Assembly: GCF_010748935.1 (NCBI RefSeq)
Contig: NZ_CP048796.1
Location: 1,553,001-1,617,000, forward strand
Reading direction: 5' to 3'
Length of the DNA: 64,000 bases
Source: Providencia vermicola
Lineage (GTDB): Bacteria > Pseudomonadota > Gammaproteobacteria > Enterobacterales > Enterobacteriaceae
In this document: piece after piece, positions 26,502 through 35,330 of the stretch
Layout: each line of letters opens with the position of its first letter
Position numbering within the stretch: the stretch's first letter is position 1
Position numbers and translations under genes: made by a program
Notes under the pieces: generated by a model
Told to the model about the DNA's origin: nothing
Database searches by the model: none
The model's input: only the letters and a program-made list of their open reading frames with translations

Positions 26502-26701
26502 AACCGGGTCACTTATGTATTACCCGGTTCAGACGGCTGACAAACCTATGATGTTTGGCGGCAAGTCGAACAGGTTTTGAAAATAAACGAGGAAAATCAA
26601 TTTATTGATTTTCGGCTGATAACACAAAGCGGGAAAACCACACTTTATCCCGCTTTGTCAACAACCTCAACCGGGTCACTTATGTGTTACCCGGTTTTTT
26701 T
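26502..26701. repeat. Duplicated terminator hairpins between grpE and ung
   Basis: Two nearly identical 28-base hairpins (AACCGGGT ... ACCCGGTT) lie at 26502-26529 and 26669-26696, differing at one loop base; the second is followed by seven T residues. Between them are GAAAATCAA-4-TTGATTTTC (26592-26613) and AAAGCGGG ... CCCGCTTT (26626-26656). The region separates convergent genes. The duplication probably arose by copying the terminator together with intervening sequence. Confidence 0.75.
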
Positions 26702-26715
26702 ATGGCGATAAAACG

Positions 26716-27396
26716 TCACGCTTCAATGACGGGAGTCCAATCTATTGGTGTGAGGCCTTGTTGTTGTAGCAGCGCATTCGTTTGTGAAAAGTGTCCACAT
26801 CCCAAAAAGCCACGATGCGCAGAGAGTGGAGAAGGGTGCGGTGCTTTTAATACATGATGGCGTTTGGTATTAATGATCTTGCCTTTTTTCTGAGCATGTG
26901 AGCCCCATAATAAGAAAATGACCCCCTCTCTGTGCTCATTAATTGCGGCAATCACTTTATCTGTAAATGTTTCCCATCCTAAATGCGCGTGGGAATGCGC
27001 ATTACCTTGTTCAACCGTTAATACGGTATTGAGTAAAAGCACCCCCTGTTTAGCCCAACTGAGTAAATAACCGTGATCAGGGCGTTTAAAACCTGGGATA
27101 TCCTTTTCTAACTCTTTATACATATTGACTAATGAAGGGGGTGGCTTAATGCCGGGTAGCACTGAAAAAGATAGGCCATGAGCCTGCCCTGGGCCGTGAT
27201 AAGGGTCTTGCCCTAAAATGACGACTTTAACGTCAGCGAGCTCGGTATATCTAAAGGCATTAAACACATCTTGTTGAGGCGGATAAATAATTTTTCCGTT
27301 TTGACGTTCATTCGCCACATAGGCGAGAGTGTCTTTAAAGTAACTTTGTGTTTTTTCTGAACCAATAACATCGTGCCAAGTTGGAGTATTTGACAT
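26716..27396 (-). CDS. ung: Uracil-DNA glycosylase
   Basis: Ung removes uracil from DNA to begin base excision repair. It has the family I motifs [16 protein letters not shown] (catalytic Asp and uracil-binding Tyr), LLNTVLTV and [14 protein letters not shown] (catalytic His). The start at 27396 ([10 protein letters not shown]) is chosen because AGGA lies nine bases before it and it aligns with E. coli Ung; the length is 226 residues. Confidence 0.98.
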   Translation of the reverse strand: MSNTPTWHDVIGSEKTQSYFKDTLAYVANERQNGKIIYPPQQDVFNAFRYTELADVKVVILGQDPYHGPGQAHGLSFSVLPGIKPPPSLVNMYKELEKDIPGFKRPDHGYLLSWAKQGVLLLNTVLTVEQGNAHSHAHLGWETFTDKVIAAINEHREGVIFLLWGSHAQKKGKIINTKRHHVLKAPHPSPLSAHRGFLGCGHFSQTNALLQQQGLTPIDWTPVIEA

Positions 27397-27586
27397 GAAA
27401 ATTCCTATAACAACCAAATTATAGCTATAAGCTTACTGGTTAAGTTGCGAGAGATAAAGATGAGTTTTCGCTTAAATCATTAAAAAATAGTTTAAAAACA
27501 GCAAAAAAAATTGATTTCAATAAATGATAAAAATTGATTTAAAACATGGTGTTGAGTTAATGAGCGTTAATTCCCTCTGGAAATTA

Positions 27587-27630
27587 TTGATAAATATCAA
27601 AGAAGCCCTAGGTTCTTGCTGGTATATAAT
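27587..27630 (+). promoter_or_regulatory. FNR-type promoter of grcA
   Basis: TTGATAAATATCAA at 27587-27600 is a perfect FNR box. A TATAAT -10 element at 27625-27630 places the start near 27637, so the FNR box is centred about 43 bases upstream, as in class II activation. Half-site-like TTGAT sequences occur upstream near 27515. Anaerobic activation of grcA is therefore expected. The rest of the 320-base gap holds no gene. Confidence 0.85.
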
Positions 27631-27716
27631 GTGTAGAGAAATTGGTTAGACCAAATATTTAACTGACAGTCAAATGATGGGATTGATCTCAATCCTGCTC
27701 GAGCGTGGAGGTCGAC

Positions 27717-28100
27717 ATGATTACAGGTATTCAAATTACTAAAACTGACAATGCTGCATTACTAAACTCTTTTTGGTTACTTGATGAAGAGAAAAATGAA
27801 GCACGTTGTGTCTGTGCAAAAGCAGATTACAGTGAAGGGCAAATTGTGGCTAAAGATGAACTCGGTGCTTTTGAGTATCGTGAAGTGCCTTTAGAAGTCA
27901 AACCAACCGTCCGTGTTGAAGGTGGTCAGCATTTAAACGTCAACGTGTTAAGCCGTGAGACTTTAGAAGATGCGGTTAAAAACCCTGAAAAATACCCACA
28001 ATTAACGATTCGTGTTTCGGGTTATGCAGTGCGTTTCAACTCATTAACGCCAGAACAACAACGTGATGTTATTACTCGTACTTTCACTGAAAGCCTGTAA
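27717..28100 (+). CDS. grcA: Autonomous glycyl radical cofactor GrcA
   Basis: GrcA (YfiD) replaces the damaged glycyl-radical end of pyruvate formate-lyase. It has the C-terminal glycyl radical motif VSGYAVRFN near residue 102 and is 127 aa, as in E. coli. The ATG at 27717 follows GGAGG. Expression is expected under low oxygen from the FNR promoter. A terminator follows at 28147. Confidence 0.97.
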   Translation: MITGIQITKTDNAALLNSFWLLDEEKNEARCVCAKADYSEGQIVAKDELGAFEYREVPLEVKPTVRVEGGQHLNVNVLSRETLEDAVKNPEKYPQLTIRVSGYAVRFNSLTPEQQRDVITRTFTESL

Positions 28101-28146
28101 TAACGATATTGTTCAAGATAAAAGTATTAGCCTATAACTAATTTAT

Positions 28147-28173
28147 AAAGCCATTGAATTCAATGGCTTTTTT
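28147..28173 (+). terminator. Terminator after grcA
   Basis: AAAGCCATTG and CAATGGCTTT form a 10-bp stem with an AATT loop, followed by TTTTT, 47 bases after the grcA stop. Confidence 0.9.
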
Positions 28174-28259
28174 ATGCCCATCTAACAAAGTACATTCTTT
28201 TTCCCTTCTGGATTTTCCCTTTTAATGTTGTTTCCTATCACCATTATTTGGGAGGCTTT

Positions 28260-29714
28260 ATGTCCTCAATTAACCAAAATATGCAAATTGAACCTGATAA
28301 TCAAATTGCTATGATCCAAGAAATCATCAGCATTTATTTGAAGAAGAAGGGGTCATTGCCACAGTGTGCTCATCAAATGGAGGAGCCAGAACAATTATCA
28401 TTTCAGCAATTTTTTGGTCGTGATCCACAAAATTATGATTATTTGATGGGGTTAATTGCGTATGGCGCTTATTTTTCGGATTGGGAAAATAGATATGGTG
28501 TTGAGCGTCTTAACCATCAGCAACTGAGTGACATTGGCGTTGATCCAAGACTGTTATCTGATAAGGCGACAGGCTTTGAAGCGCATATTTGTCGCATGAA
28601 TGATTTATATATTATTAGCTTTGCTGGCTCAAATGAGCTCATTGATTTTTATGCGGATATACGGCAAGGGATTGGTTGCTTTGAACCTCAATATTTTCAA
28701 GCGGTTAATTTAACTAATGTGTTATTTAACGCGTCAAAAGGAAATATGATCTGTGTCGGTCATTCTTTAGGGGGAGGGCTTGCAACTTTTGCTTCCTTAG
28801 CTAGCCAAACCCCCTGTATTGGATATACGCCAGCAGGAATTGCCAAAAATACGTTACGGCAGATTGGGATGGATTATCAAGAAGCGAAAAAAATGGCAGA
28901 AAATGGTTTATCGCGTTTTTATGTTGTTCGTTACGATTGGTTAGATTTACTACAATCGCTATCGCCTTTTCCATCCGCATTAGGGAGTCGAATACTGTTA
29001 GATTATTATGATGACAGGAAATCATGGCGTGACTGGTTACCTCATCGCATAGTGACTCGTAATTTTATTGCCCATACGATGCCTAAAATACTCAAAATGA
29101 TGTGTCATTTTGCGCCTTGGTCAAATTATCAAAAGGTTGTTAATGATGATTTTGATAAGCAATTAGAGGAGTTTAGTTGTAACGTATCATCCAGCCATGA
29201 TCATTATACCGAATGCTGGCAAAACTGTTGTGAAAACAGTATTAGGCAAGGGAATATAACGGAATTTTCAAGATTAGTCGCAATTAGCAATAAAACGGCG
29301 CAGTTTGATGAATTAGTCAGTTATACCGTCAGATCAACAGATCCTGAGTTTATGCAAATCTTGCTGAATTCTTTCTATGCCAAGGAAATCAAAAAAACAC
29401 ATTTGGCCGACAATCGAAGCTATTTACACCTTGCTGCTCAATCAGGAAGGTTGGAACAATCGAAAGTGTTGTTGCAAAGCGGATTTGCGGTGAATGTCGT
29501 TGATGACTTTGGGAATACACCATTACATGATGCGCTAGGTAGTCATGCGTTATCCGTCGCTGAGTATTTATTAAATAAAGGTGCTGATTGGAGGGTTAAA
29601 AATCACCGAGGGTATAACTGTCGCGATGTATTAAAAAATCATATGGTTAAGGCTGACTGGTTATCTTCACAAGGACGTATAATACGCGAAAGATTGATGG
29701 CCAAAATGTCGTAA
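28260..29714 (+). CDS. Lipase-like alpha/beta hydrolase with ankyrin repeats
   Basis: The N-terminal two thirds is a class 3-type lipase fold: FAGSNELIDFYADIRQG, then CVGHSLGGGLATF with nucleophile Ser169. The last 130 residues contain ankyrin repeats (NRSYLHLAAQSGRLEQSKVL, then FGNTPLHDALGSHALSVAEY). The ATG at 28260 follows GGAGG; 484 aa. No signal peptide or transmembrane segment is seen. The combination is reminiscent of secreted phospholipase effectors, but no secretion gene or obvious immunity gene is adjacent. It is absent from the E. coli version of this locus as remembered, so it is probably an accessory insertion. Confidence 0.72.
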   Translation: MSSINQNMQIEPDNQIAMIQEIISIYLKKKGSLPQCAHQMEEPEQLSFQQFFGRDPQNYDYLMGLIAYGAYFSDWENRYGVERLNHQQLSDIGVDPRLLSDKATGFEAHICRMNDLYIISFAGSNELIDFYADIRQGIGCFEPQYFQAVNLTNVLFNASKGNMICVGHSLGGGLATFASLASQTPCIGYTPAGIAKNTLRQIGMDYQEAKKMAENGLSRFYVVRYDWLDLLQSLSPFPSALGSRILLDYYDDRKSWRDWLPHRIVTRNFIAHTMPKILKMMCHFAPWSNYQKVVNDDFDKQLEEFSCNVSSSHDHYTECWQNCCENSIRQGNITEFSRLVAISNKTAQFDELVSYTVRSTDPEFMQILLNSFYAKEIKKTHLADNRSYLHLAAQSGRLEQSKVLLQSGFAVNVVDDFGNTPLHDALGSHALSVAEYLLNKGADWRVKNHRGYNCRDVLKNHMVKADWLSSQGRIIRERLMAKMS

Positions 29715-29720
29715 TCAAAA

Positions 29721-29738
29721 AACGGGCCTAAGCCCGTT
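29721..29738. terminator. Hairpin between convergent lipase-like gene and srmB
   Basis: AACGGGC and GCCCGTT pair with a four-base loop, with A-rich sequence before it on the left and T-containing sequence on the right. It lies in the 31-base gap between convergent genes. Confidence 0.7.
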
Positions 29739-29745
29739 AAGTCAT

Positions 29746-31086
29746 TTATTCAGATTTTTGATGACTAGGTTCTGAAGCTGTTGTCACGGGTTTACGGCGT
29801 TTACCGATGTTCTTTTTATCACGATGACGGACTTTAGCTTTTTTCTTCGATTCTTCTTCTTTTTTCTTTTCTTTACGTTTAGCGAGCACTTTCTTAGATG
29901 GTTTTGGTTTGTTCATCATTGATGCAGAAGGTGCTTTAGTTGATGGACGTAAAGAATCGACAACACGCATTTTTATAGGATCTTCAATATAACGTGTCAC
30001 TTTACCGAATAAAGGGTAATCGTGTGATTCAATCAGTGAAATCGCGGTACCTTTTCGGCCAGCACGACCGGTACGACCAATACGATGCAGATAAACGTCA
30101 GCAGTCCGTGGCATATCAAAGTTAAACACATGGCTGACATTTTCGATATCTAAACCTCGAGAGGCCACATCGGTAGCCACAAGAACTTTGACTTGGCCTG
30201 AAACTAAACGGCGAACCGCTTCATTACGTTTTGCTTGAACCATTTCTCCTTCAAGATAGCAAGGCTCAATACCCGCATCACGTAACCACTGAACAACTTC
30301 GCGCACACGTTCACGTTTGCGAACAAACACAATTGATTTCGTCACATCGCTCTGTGCAATGAGATGGCATAACAAGGCGGTTTTGTGTTCTAAATTATCT
30401 GCACGATAGTAAAATTGCTGTATTTTTTTCCGTTCGCGGCGGGAAGATTCAGCGTCGATCTCAACGGGGTCTTCCAACAGACGCTCGGAGAAGTCACGAA
30501 TCGCCTCGCCTTCAAGAGTCGCAGAAAACAGCATCGTTTGCTTACGCCAGCGTGTTTCCCCCGCAATTGTTTCAATATCATTAGCAAAGCCCATGTCGAG
30601 CATACGGTCTGCTTCATCAAGAATGAGAATTTCAACAGCACGGCAGTCAAAATTTTCTTCTTTAATGTATTGAAGTAAGCGACCTGTTGTTGCAACAACA
30701 ATATCTTGGTTTTCGCTAAAGACTTCAGCATGGTTCATATAGGCGACACCACCAGTGATTGTCGCGACATCAAGATGATTATGTGCACATAATTCTTTTG
30801 CTTGATCTGCAACCTGCATCGCGAGTTCGCGAGTTGGCGTTAATACAAGAACTCGCGGAGGGCCTGATTTTTTTCTTGGAAAATCAAGTAAATGTTGGAT
30901 GGCTGGTAGCAAGAATGCCGCGGTTTTCCCTGTACCAGTTGGGGCTGAACCTAAAACGTCACGGCCATCCATCGCCGCAGGGATAGCGGCTGCCTGAATT
31001 GCAGTAGGGCGTTCATAGCCTTTATCTGCCAGCGCGTTGATCAGGCTTTCATCTAATTCAAGTTCAGAAAATGTGGTTGCAGTCAT
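29746..31086 (-). CDS. srmB: DEAD-box RNA helicase SrmB
   Basis: SrmB assists early 50S ribosomal subunit assembly. All DEAD-box motifs are visible: FSELELDESLINAL and the Q motif, APTGTGKTAAF, PTRELA, DEADRMLDMGF, SATLEG, RGLDIENVSHV and HRIGRTGRAG. The C-terminal 70 residues are highly basic (repeats of lysine, arginine and glutamate), consistent with RNA binding. At 446 residues it matches E. coli SrmB (444). It is divergent from no close neighbour, and trmN6 is nearby as in E. coli. Confidence 0.95.
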   Translation of the reverse strand: MTATTFSELELDESLINALADKGYERPTAIQAAAIPAAMDGRDVLGSAPTGTGKTAAFLLPAIQHLLDFPRKKSGPPRVLVLTPTRELAMQVADQAKELCAHNHLDVATITGGVAYMNHAEVFSENQDIVVATTGRLLQYIKEENFDCRAVEILILDEADRMLDMGFANDIETIAGETRWRKQTMLFSATLEGEAIRDFSERLLEDPVEIDAESSRRERKKIQQFYYRADNLEHKTALLCHLIAQSDVTKSIVFVRKRERVREVVQWLRDAGIEPCYLEGEMVQAKRNEAVRRLVSGQVKVLVATDVASRGLDIENVSHVFNFDMPRTADVYLHRIGRTGRAGRKGTAISLIESHDYPLFGKVTRYIEDPIKMRVVDSLRPSTKAPSASMMNKPKPSKKVLAKRKEKKKEEESKKKAKVRHRDKKNIGKRRKPVTTASEPSHQKSE

Positions 31087-31208
31087 GATATACCTCTATT
31101 TGGGGCGCTGATTATAAACAGGTTAGCCAAATTGTTCATTATAAAATATAGATCTTTTAGCAAAGTGTACCTGTTTTAGCGTTTAACGGGCAGTCTTATT
31201 GCCAGAAA

Positions 31209-31236
31209 GCGTGCTTTTCCGAGGTGAAAAGCACGC
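31209..31236 (-). terminator. Hairpin downstream of gltS
   Basis: GCGTGCTTTT and AAAAGCACGC pair over 10 bp with an 8-base loop, 14 bases beyond the gltS stop. There is no long T run on the minus strand, so its strength is uncertain. Confidence 0.6.
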
Positions 31237-31249
31237 ATGCCCAAGAAGA

Positions 31250-32455
31250 TTAACTGAGGATGTTAATTAACCAAGTGTGGTAAGGAATACCCACTAAATC
31301 AATGAGTACAGCTCCACTTAATGGAACAATCATGAAGGCTTTCATGGAAACTTGCTTATAGCGTTCACACACGGAAGACATGTTTGCCATTGCATTCGGG
31401 GTCGCTCCTAATCCGTGCCCCATTAATCCTGCACACATAACGGCAGCGTCGTAGTTTTTGCCGAGGAGTCTAAAGATAACGAATACCACTAACAGAATTA
31501 ATACCACGACCTGAGCAAAAAGAATGATAAAGAGGGGTAAGGCAACATCTTTCAGTTCCCAAATCTTAAGGGACATCATTGCCATGGTTAAAAATAGGCC
31601 GAGAGAAACTTCAGAAATTAAATCGACAGATTTTTGGTTAATTTTAAATAGATGAACTTGGTCGTTGATATTACGAATGACAATCGCAATGATCATTGCT
31701 CCCACATAACTGGGTAAAGAGAAGCCCGTCGCTTTGGTAAATTGTGCTGACGCAAATTGCCCAATGACCATGATACCTAATACTAATGCCAACATTTTTA
31801 AAAAGGCATGGGCATCAATAGACTCAATTTTACTTGAAATGGTTTCGGTGACTTTTGGACTGGTGACGGTCTCATCGGCTTGAATAGTCACACGATGCTT
31901 TTTGATTAAGAAAGAGGCGATTGGTCCACCTAATAAGCTGCCAGTAATTAAACCAAAAGTCGCTGCTGCAATGGCGGCAACTGTTGCTGATTGTACACCT
32001 AAGCCTTCGGCCATTTGACCAAATGCGGCTGCACCACCATGACCACCAGTTAAAGAGACGCCTCCTGCCATCACGCCAATGACGGGGTTGATATCTAATA
32101 AATGTGCGAGTCCGGCACCAAAGGTGTCTTGGAATAATACGGTAAACCAACAAATAAATAAGTAGATAAACAGTAGACGCCCGCCACTTTTTAGAATACG
32201 GAAGCTGCCATCAATTCCGATTGTTGTGAAGAAAGCAACCATTAAAAAAGTCTGTAGGCTGGTATCAAAATGGATTTCAGCCAAATTAAAGGATTTCAGT
32301 CCCCAAATAATGAGACTCACTAAAAAGCCACCGATAACAGGTGATGGAATACAAAAGCGTTGTAACCATTCAATACGCTTTTTTAAGTGAATGCCCATTA
32401 GGAGGCACAGTACCGTAAGGAGGAGTGTAGATAATGTATCGAGTTGTAATGTCAT
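31250..32455 (-). CDS. gltS: Sodium/glutamate symporter GltS
   Basis: GltS imports glutamate with sodium across the inner membrane. The 401-residue protein has ten or more hydrophobic segments and the duplicated re-entrant loop motifs GGVSLTGGHGGAAAFG and LMGHGLGATPNAMANM, which are typical of the family. It is a single gene between srmB and hutG. The 294 bases upstream hold no clear gene. Confidence 0.95.
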   Translation of the reverse strand: MTLQLDTLSTLLLTVLCLLMGIHLKKRIEWLQRFCIPSPVIGGFLVSLIIWGLKSFNLAEIHFDTSLQTFLMVAFFTTIGIDGSFRILKSGGRLLFIYLFICWFTVLFQDTFGAGLAHLLDINPVIGVMAGGVSLTGGHGGAAAFGQMAEGLGVQSATVAAIAAATFGLITGSLLGGPIASFLIKKHRVTIQADETVTSPKVTETISSKIESIDAHAFLKMLALVLGIMVIGQFASAQFTKATGFSLPSYVGAMIIAIVIRNINDQVHLFKINQKSVDLISEVSLGLFLTMAMMSLKIWELKDVALPLFIILFAQVVVLILLVVFVIFRLLGKNYDAAVMCAGLMGHGLGATPNAMANMSSVCERYKQVSMKAFMIVPLSGAVLIDLVGIPYHTWLINILS

Positions 32456-32749
32456 ATGGATGTTTCCCTGTGTAATCTATAACCGTTCTCGCCATTTGCC
32501 GTTTTTGGCGACACGCCTACGCTCTAGCCACAGTGTGAATGTCTCTAAAGAAGTATTCGGCTACCCTTTCGCAACAGTTTAATTCTCAAGTTTTAAATTT
32601 TTATTTTGTGGTTAACGTCATAAAATAAACTTTAATGTTAAAACTGTTGCGATATTTTTTTGTCAGTATTGTTTTAATTACTGTTATGGTTATTGGGTTA
32701 CAAATGTATTGAACGGTATATTTATCAGTCGCGTTGTTGTGTTTGTTTA

Positions 32750-33667
32750 TTAGAATAAAAATTGGTAAATCAAATAAGCTGCTAATTTTGACGTGTGGTT
32801 ATCAATATCAAATTCTGGATTACATTCAGCAATGTCAAATACCGCAATTTTTTTGCTCGTTTTAATGACTGAAAATAATTGTTCGAATGTTTCTGTATTA
32901 ATTCCTCTCGCCGCGGGGGCGCTAACGCCTGGAGCGATTGCCGCAGAAAAAACATCAAGATCAACGGTGACATATAAATAATCGACGCGATTAATAAATT
33001 GTTGAACTTGTTCTATGGCTTTAGGTAATTGAGAAGCGGTCAGTGCCTTATCACGAATATATTGGCAACCTAATTTATCCGCCGTATCGAATAACACTTT
33101 AGTGTTGCCATGATCGGCAATACCAAGACAGAGATAATGAAAAGGGCGATTATGCTGTTCGCATAATTGTGCCGCTTGTAAAAATGGCGTGCCAGATGTT
33201 GCTATTGGCGCTGAACGTAAATCAAAGTGGGCATCAAAATTAATGATGCCAATGGTTTTCGTTGGTTGAGTCTGTTTAACGAAATCAAACAGTCCTTGAA
33301 AACTGGCAAATGCCACTTCATGTCCTCCCCCTAAAACAATAGGGGTTTGTTTCGATGATAAAATCGTGATGAGCTCATCCGAAAGACGGCGTTGTGCTGA
33401 TTCTAATTGGCCATCGTCACAATAGATCGTTCCTGCATCTCGAATCGCTAAAGGTTGATGCAGTGGTAGACCTGCAAGTTGCTGGCGGATAGCATCAGGT
33501 CCTGCTTTAGCGCCTAGTCGTCCTTTATTACGTTTAACGCCTTCATCGGAAGCAAAGCCAATTAAAGCAAATTGTGCAGGGGTATTTTTATTCATGACTT
33601 GATGGATCCGTAGGTGTTCTTCGGTATCACCATCAGTACGGCCTTGCCAAATAAAAGGTGCTGCCAT
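32750..33667 (-). CDS. hutG: Formimidoylglutamase HutG
   Basis: HutG hydrolyses N-formimino-L-glutamate to glutamate and formamide, the last step of one histidine degradation route. It is a ureohydrolase with the binuclear manganese motifs GGGHEVAFAS, NFDAHFDLR and TVDLDVFSAAIAPG, plus AVFDIAECNPEFD. The N-terminus WQGRTDGD is typical of HutG rather than of arginase or agmatinase. It lies two bases after the IclR-type regulator gene. The other hut genes are not in this window. Confidence 0.92.
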   Translation of the reverse strand: MAAPFIWQGRTDGDTEEHLRIHQVMNKNTPAQFALIGFASDEGVKRNKGRLGAKAGPDAIRQQLAGLPLHQPLAIRDAGTIYCDDGQLESAQRRLSDELITILSSKQTPIVLGGGHEVAFASFQGLFDFVKQTQPTKTIGIINFDAHFDLRSAPIATSGTPFLQAAQLCEQHNRPFHYLCLGIADHGNTKVLFDTADKLGCQYIRDKALTASQLPKAIEQVQQFINRVDYLYVTVDLDVFSAAIAPGVSAPAARGINTETFEQLFSVIKTSKKIAVFDIAECNPEFDIDNHTSKLAAYLIYQFLF

Positions 33668-33669
33668 AA

Positions 33670-34401
33670 TTACTCCAGATTAATGAGTTTGGTCATGTTA
33701 TGAGCTGCTTTGCAGGTCTCAGCGATAAATTCGTCAATTCGATGAGTTGAACGAAATTCCGGTGCCATTACAGAAACAACTGCAATAACATCATTGCCTT
33801 TAAAAATAGGTGCGGATACACCTAAAACGCCTTCATCTATTTCGCCACATGAGATGCCATAGCCTTGCTGGCGTATTTGCATGAGTGAATGTTTTAACTG
33901 CTGTATACTGCCGGGTGATTGCAATTGTTCTGTATGGGTTTCAAACACTAATGATTGATATTCTTCGTCGCGAAACGCGAGCAATGTTTTTGCACTCGCC
34001 CCTTTGATGAGGGTATTGCCTCGCCCGATGACAAAGGAACAGCGTAGTGCTTGTGAACTCTCTATCATGTCAACACAGATGGTCTCGCACAGATTTGATG
34101 TAATAATTGCGACGGTTTCTTGTGTCTTTTTACTCAGTGATAGCAGTTCTATTTTTGATGAATTCATTAACAGGCTGTGGTGATAGTATTTTTCTTGAGT
34201 TTTGATACTCTGCGCACCAACAGTATAGGTACCATATTGTTTAGCATAAGTCACAAATTCCCAGTTTATGAGAATGGCGAGTAGTCGATAAACAGTCGAA
34301 ACAGGAATATTCAATGCCTTGGATATCACTTGTGGAGTGACGGGAACCGCACTAGCAGTGATATAAGATAGAATATTTAATGTTCGGTTAATACTGTTCA
34401 T
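33670..34401 (-). CDS. IclR family regulator next to hutG
   Basis: The N-terminal winged helix (TLNILSYITASAVPVTPQVI, SKALNIPVSTVYRLLAIL) is followed by the IclR effector domain ending with GVSAPIFKGNDVIAVVSVMA. The start at 34401 is chosen for a strong GGGGGA ribosome site five bases upstream, giving 243 residues. It forms a two-gene operon with hutG and probably controls it; the inducer is unknown, with a histidine-degradation intermediate as a natural guess. It is not the usual GntR-type HutC repressor. Confidence 0.9.
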   Translation of the reverse strand: MNSINRTLNILSYITASAVPVTPQVISKALNIPVSTVYRLLAILINWEFVTYAKQYGTYTVGAQSIKTQEKYYHHSLLMNSSKIELLSLSKKTQETVAIITSNLCETICVDMIESSQALRCSFVIGRGNTLIKGASAKTLLAFRDEEYQSLVFETHTEQLQSPGSIQQLKHSLMQIRQQGYGISCGEIDEGVLGVSAPIFKGNDVIAVVSVMAPEFRSTHRIDEFIAETCKAAHNMTKLINLE

Positions 34402-34565
34402 GGTATCCCCCTTTTTTTCGAAGTTAGCAGTAAAAATTTTTAGGCTCAAATAATATTCTCATATTGTGAGAATTATTTTGTGAGAAAAGTGTAAATATTG
34501 CATTTTAAAATTGTCGTATAATGAAAATTTGAATGATTAAAAAATAATTAGAGTGGTTGAATAAC

Positions 34566-35294
34566 GTGAAAAAAAGTTATCGCAAAGGCGGTTTTACCTT
34601 TAAGCAGTTTTTTGTGGGACATGATCGCTGTGCAATGAAAGTTGGAACGGATGGGGTATTACTGGGGGCATGGGCGCCCGTGCAACAGGCAAAAACAGCC
34701 TTAGATATTGGTAGTGGCAGTGGCTTAATTGCTTTGATGCTTGCTCAACGAAATCAACAAGTCATTATTGATGCGGTTGAATTGGATAGTGCGGCGGCAC
34801 AGCAAGCACAAGAAAACTTTATCGAATCTCAATGGCGTGAAAGGTTACAAGTCTTTGCGCAAGATATTGTTGAGTTTTGTACTCAAAGACAACATGACTA
34901 TGATTTGATCGTCAGTAATCCGCCTTATTTTGAGCCATCTGTGTCATGCAGTAGCGAGCAGCGCGAACAGGCTCGCTATACTGCCACGTTAACTCATCAA
35001 ACATTATTAGATAGTGCACGGCACTGTTTGGCACCGGATGGCTTATTTTGTCTTGTACTACCTTATGATGTTGGTGAAAAGGTTGAAGCAATGGCGCATA
35101 GCGATAACTGGTTTACCGCTTATCGAGTGAATATTCGTGACAAAGCCACGATGCCATTTCACCGCATGCTATTGGGGTTAAAACGAGAGCCTGTGGTAGC
35201 GCAAATCACAACGTTAGTATTAAAAGAGGCCGATAATACGATTTATACCGAAGATTTTCAGCGGCTCATACGTGATTTTTATTTGAAATATTAA
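34566..35294 (+). CDS. trmN6: tRNA1(Val) adenine-37 N6-methyltransferase TrmN6
   Basis: This SAM-dependent enzyme (YfiC) methylates A37 of tRNA1(Val). It has FKQFFVGHDRCAMKVGTDGV, then the SAM motif LDIGSGSGLIAL and the N6-adenine motif NPPYFEPS. The start is GTG at 34566 or a TTG three codons earlier; GAGTGG lies before both. It is the neighbour of srmB and nadB as in E. coli, with gltS, hutG and the IclR gene inserted between. Confidence 0.96.
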   Translation: MKKSYRKGGFTFKQFFVGHDRCAMKVGTDGVLLGAWAPVQQAKTALDIGSGSGLIALMLAQRNQQVIIDAVELDSAAAQQAQENFIESQWRERLQVFAQDIVEFCTQRQHDYDLIVSNPPYFEPSVSCSSEQREQARYTATLTHQTLLDSARHCLAPDGLFCLVLPYDVGEKVEAMAHSDNWFTAYRVNIRDKATMPFHRMLLGLKREPVVAQITTLVLKEADNTIYTEDFQRLIRDFYLKY

Positions 35295-35330
35295 TAGCTA
35301 ATCCAACGGACTAGCTATTAATTCATGAGA

